From Clitopilus passeckerianus (lineage: Eukaryota > Basidiomycota > Agaricomycetes > Agaricales > Entolomataceae), in the NCBI GenBank assembly GCA_944990035.1, contig CALYLX010000025.1:124001-188000 (forward strand): a stretch of 64,000 nt of DNA. Reading direction: 5' to 3'. The notes beneath the pieces are model-generated. The model did not search any database, was not told the origin of the DNA, and saw only the letters and a list, made by a program, of their open reading frames with translations. Shown here piece by piece: positions 60,767 to 64,000 of this stretch (positions are counted from its first letter, which is position 1; every line of letters starts with the position of its first letter). The position numbers and the translations under genes are program-made.

Positions 60767-62160
60767 CTATCTGGGGTATAAGGACCACTGGCAAACTCCA
60801 TGGCTTCGTTCACTCACTTGTAATACACTCAACCTCTGGGATCGATAATCCGGAGGAGGATCATAACTATCCCTCGGATCCTGCTCACTCCCTCGCAACT
60901 GCATCATCCGCAGACTCAATTCCTGAATTTGACGCTGGATTATAACCTCCTCCGGTTCCGGCGGTTCGTCAGGGGCATTATCGTTTCTTGTCGAAGGTCG
61001 CGATGGATGAGATTGGCCAGGGAATCTGGCCATCTGCGTCCTCCCGTAACCCGGGGTATCGATATTATCAGGCGCTACGGTGAGAGTAGGTATCAAAGTA
61101 CAGCAAAACTCCCGAACTCGAAAAGCTCACGCTGTTCTCTCATCTCCTCACCCACGCTCGGCGCGAAAGGCTCCAACGAAGGAGACCCTGCATCTTTCCT
61201 CCGCAACCGGAGCCACAGCAGCCCGATGATCACGAGGAACACGACTCCCCCAACGACTCCTCCAACGATCGGGCCGAAGGGGGTCTGTTTCTTTTTCTCT
61301 CCATTGGAGGCTTCACTGTCGGACCCGCCTGGAGAATCTGGCGTCCCTCCCCCAGGAGTCGGGTTTGGTGGGTTAGAGACGTAGGTCCGTGTTCCTTGAG
61401 TGTCTCCGATACTGATGCTGGTTCCCGAATCGACGGAAGATGACTTCGAATCACTGCTTGTTTGAGTAGTCGCCGATTCAGGCGAGCTAGAGCTGGTGGT
61501 CGTTGATGCATTTGATTGTGTTGGGGTGTTGCTGGCGGTTGCCGGTGGTGCGACCGTGGCGCTTTGACTAGGCGTCGTAGTTGGGGCAGGACTTGTGAGA
61601 TCCTTGAACACTCTATGCAATGCAGTATCAGCCGAGTGGGGGATCAAGCATGGAGGAAGAGCCGTTTACATGACAAAATTGCCCGACCTTGAATACGTCC
61701 CGGGAACTCCAGGTCGAACTGCCTGAAGGTAAAATATCCTATGAACAAAAGCAACGGCATCAAGCGCTGTTCCCCAAATAGTAGCTAAGATACAACTCAC
61801 TGCCCAGCATCCTGTGATACCGACGGAAACTTCGTCGTGACCTTCTCAATCCCAGGTTGGATCGCCTGCATCATAGTCGCGGCATACTGGTCATTCGAAT
61901 GGAAGACTTGAATATCCACAGTATATGCATCTCCGTCTTCCCAATCGAACGTGACATAGACCATCTGGCCAGGCGACATATCTGGGCCTGTTCCAGGTGC
62001 TGGGGCAGGGATGTTGACATAGAGAGCCCGAATGGCAGGAGGAATGGTGAAAAGAAGTCTGTTGGCACATTGCAAGATAAGAAAATGGAGGGCTAAGCTG
62101 GGTAATAACTCACGCCAGGAGGATAACACCAGAAGCCCCCTGCTTCTTCAAGCCCGCCAT
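60767..62160 (-). CDS. Surface family member G: Kre9-like domain, TM, PPxY tail (387 aa)
   Basis: Exons 62160-62114, 62058-61801, 61738-61670, 61612-61131 and 61074-60767 give 388 codons. Signal peptide MAGLKKQGASGVILLALLFT; N-terminal domain MSPGQMVYVTFDWEDGDAYT with VDIQVFHSNDQ; QIFYLQAVRPGVPGTYSRSG strand region; long Ser/Thr/Pro stalk; TM TPFGPIVGGVVGGVVFLVII ending WLRLRRKD; membrane-proximal SLEPFAPS; short helix EEVIIQRQIQELSLRMMQL; tail SYDPPPDYRSQRLSVLQ. A final intron (GTGAGT..CCCCAG) could replace the last residues with IGDLM and stop at 60753. The tail before the helix is more Pro-rich than in the others. Confidence 0.83.
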
Positions 62161-62833
62161 GTAGGCTGGTGAGGTCTTCCCAAAGGATGGCAAGGTTCTT
62201 GGTGGTCGTCGCAGTGAGAGGATGAATGCCAAGCAATGATGGTTTTCATTGTACCCTGCCTGACAGGCACAAGTGTTGGCCCTTAGCGCTTCACTGCTGC
62301 ATGGAATTGACTCTAAACGTTACGCCGAACGCCGTTAACGTATGGATATGCTACGATAAGCATGAGCACCGGGAAGCTCTTTCAAATCACTCTACTCACC
62401 CTCAGCACCACTGGAAATGTCGAAAAACTGAGAACGGCAGCAGCGACTGCCAGAGCTGAACGTTAACGCCCAGCGCTGAGCAGTGAGAAGATCCAGGGTA
62501 AAGGCTTGGGAACAGCGGTACGCCCATAACCAATGGATTCAATACAACTTTATCGGTGTTTCCCTGATCAGGGGTCGACAGGATTGATTCCGTTTTAGCA
62601 ACGTCCTGAATCGAGGTGGGCCCGCCAATTCTTGCGAAATTCGCCCAACTGTGACCTAAAGCGATACTCAAAATCAGTCTCGTACAGAACATCCAATCAC
62701 GAGCGGCTCACCAGCATGCCTGCCTCCAAAAGAATCCCATAGCCAAGAGGCTGACGGTCAACTCTAAAACCCAGTACCCCTAGACCATCCATTATTCCAC
62801 CCAGTCCTTTCTGTCAGCACACCCACAACCACC
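62161..62833. other. Intergenic, 670 bases
   Basis: Minus frame at 62402-62692 begins with a signal-like segment (LILSIALGHSWANFA) but has no other support. It also contains the promoters of member G and of the 62834 gene (divergent). Confidence 0.4.
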
Positions 62834-63901
62834 ATGAACCTCGCCACTCCCACCCCTGGGCCCGGCGACCAAGAGTCCGACTCGCCTCGCACCAGAAAAC
62901 CAGCAGCATGGCTTACCCACAAATTTACCACCAGGACCTACCTGGGCAAACCCTGGACCTCTCCCTCCCCTACCTCCGCACCGGAGCCTCAAACTCAGAG
63001 GCCTTTCCGCCTTTCCCACCTCCGGAGCAGAGTCGCTCTATACGAGCCCGCCAAACGTCCCGACCCCGAATTGACGAACTTGGAGGAGAAGCAGGGAGAC
63101 GGAACCCAGGCCAATGATGGTGTTCATCCGAAACCCATGACGTTCGCTGAGGTTGTTAGGAGGTTGAAGGAGGAGCAGGAGGCGGGTATACGCCGAGCCC
63201 AGATGAAGTTTATACCTGCCCGTCTGGTCCCATCTCGTGAACCTCCTAAGCAGCAGGAAGATCCCCAAGACGACTCGGTGAAGCCAATTCCATCCCCTGT
63301 CCCCGAGCCCGTCAAGCGGCACAATAAGGAAGACTCCGAAGAGGAGGGGAAGCAAAGCTACCCAAAGAACCTCGTCCTCAGGCCGCTAAGCTGGACTTCG
63401 GTGCCAACAGCCACCTCCGACCTCTCCGACGAGTTTTTGAGAGAACTTGATGACGAGTTAGAAGATGTCCTTCTCCATCAAACCCCAACCCCAGTCCACC
63501 CAGCCCTAAAGCGCATACAATCCCACCTCCGTGCAACGATCCCCCGAAATGCATCTGGCGAGGTCTCGCAAGACGCCATATACGGTGCCTGCGTTCCGTA
63601 TGTCGTGTTTTGTTCGATTCTCCTCGTTGGTGTATTTGGACCTCGGAGTGCATTTTTCAAAGCCCTGCTCAGCGAGGGCCTGGAAGGGGAGGTATACAGC
63701 TGGGGGAAGAGGCTTATGGAATTGGGGATGTTGACTTGTGGGACGGTTTTAATTGCGTTGATTCTGCTCAGAGGGCTAGTTTGGATGGGTGCGAAGGTGT
63801 TTCAGGATATGCTCGACATGGAGGTGGTGGATGCAAGGGAGGTGGAGGAAAGGCGTGAAATGACGCATAGGGAACTCTTGGTGAGCGGGTATCTGAATTG
63901 A
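62834..63901 (+). CDS. Hypothetical protein with two C-terminal TM helices (355 aa)
   Basis: Intronless frame from MNLATPTPGPGDQESDSPRT. Residues 1-75 are Pro/Ser/Thr-rich, then MTFAEVVRRLKEEQEAGIRR (helix), a Pro/Glu/Lys-rich linker, DLSDEFLRELDDELEDVLLH, and two hydrophobic helices near 250-268 (YVVFCSILLVGVFGP) and 295-320 (LTCGTVLIALILLRGLVWMG), ending with a charged tail. No catalytic motif; probably an organelle or endomembrane protein. Family not recognised. Confidence 0.7.
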   Translation: MNLATPTPGPGDQESDSPRTRKPAAWLTHKFTTRTYLGKPWTSPSPTSAPEPQTQRPFRLSHLRSRVALYEPAKRPDPELTNLEEKQGDGTQANDGVHPKPMTFAEVVRRLKEEQEAGIRRAQMKFIPARLVPSREPPKQQEDPQDDSVKPIPSPVPEPVKRHNKEDSEEEGKQSYPKNLVLRPLSWTSVPTATSDLSDEFLRELDDELEDVLLHQTPTPVHPALKRIQSHLRATIPRNASGEVSQDAIYGACVPYVVFCSILLVGVFGPRSAFFKALLSEGLEGEVYSWGKRLMELGMLTCGTVLIALILLRGLVWMGAKVFQDMLDMEVVDAREVEERREMTHRELLVSGYLN

Positions 63902-64000
63902 AGCAGCGGAGGGAATGTCAGCGAATATGTTGGAGGAGGAGAGTTACCCATTGCAGTTAGTTCTCGTTTCTGGTTTCTCATTTATTAGTCTTTCGAATGT

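Overview
The window reads as nuclear DNA of a filamentous basidiomycete, most likely a mushroom-forming Agaricomycete. Nearly every gene is cut by short introns (about 40-85 nt, GT..AG, with CTNAC-like branch sites). The hypothetical genes and gene families are typical of that group, and housekeeping genes sit directly beside broken paralogues and transposon debris. All exon joins below were worked out by hand from splice signals and reading-frame closure, without transcripts.

Layout. 1-4.5 kb: edge-truncated DUF6698-like gene, LTR-like retroelement remnant, gene debris. 4.5-8.4 kb: endonuclease III (NTH1) divergent from a 658-residue unknown protein. 8.7-14.5 kb: three tandem copies (A, B, C) of a cell-surface protein family. 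15.7-17.3 kb: old yellow enzyme 1. 18.9-20.2 kb: family member D. 20.4-25.5 kb: mitochondrial-type TrpRS head-to-head with the NatC subunit NAA35/MAK10, then mitoribosomal mS33. 26-30 kb: tandem kinase-like pair (first copy broken) and another decayed gene. 30.4-33 kb: SUV3 mitochondrial RNA helicase. 33.5-38.8 kb: small secreted or membrane proteins and unknowns. 39-42 kb: inositol polyphosphate multikinase (ARG82-type) and the Paf1-complex subunit CDC73. 42.1-43.6 kb: family member E. 45.3-47 kb: secreted DUF4185-like protein. 47.3-48.9 kb: old yellow enzyme 2. 49.5-54.2 kb: two convergent NACHT/STAND NTPase genes, one broken. 54.8-56.3 kb: autophagic lipase ATG15. 58-59 kb: multi-pass membrane protein. 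59.1-62.2 kb: family members F and G. 62.8-63.9 kb: two-TM unknown protein.

The most interesting signal is the family of seven paralogues A-G. Each has a signal peptide, one compact domain resembling the Kre9/Knh1 Ig-like module, a Ser/Thr/Pro-rich stalk, one transmembrane helix with a GG-xxx-GG-like face followed by an Arg-rich stop-transfer, and a cytosolic tail that usually holds a short coiled coil. All seven tails end within about 30 residues of a PPxY motif, the classical ligand of Nedd4/Rsp5-type WW domains. All seven models close in frame with matching intron phases. This suggests an expanded set of wall-sensing or adhesion receptors whose turnover is coupled to ubiquitin ligase recruitment.

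Otherwise the window mixes conserved mitochondrial and nuclear functions (TrpRS, mS33, SUV3, NTH1, CDC73, NAA35) with a fast-evolving accessory fraction (STAND NTPases, kinase-like duplicates, OYE pair, small secreted proteins, LTR).
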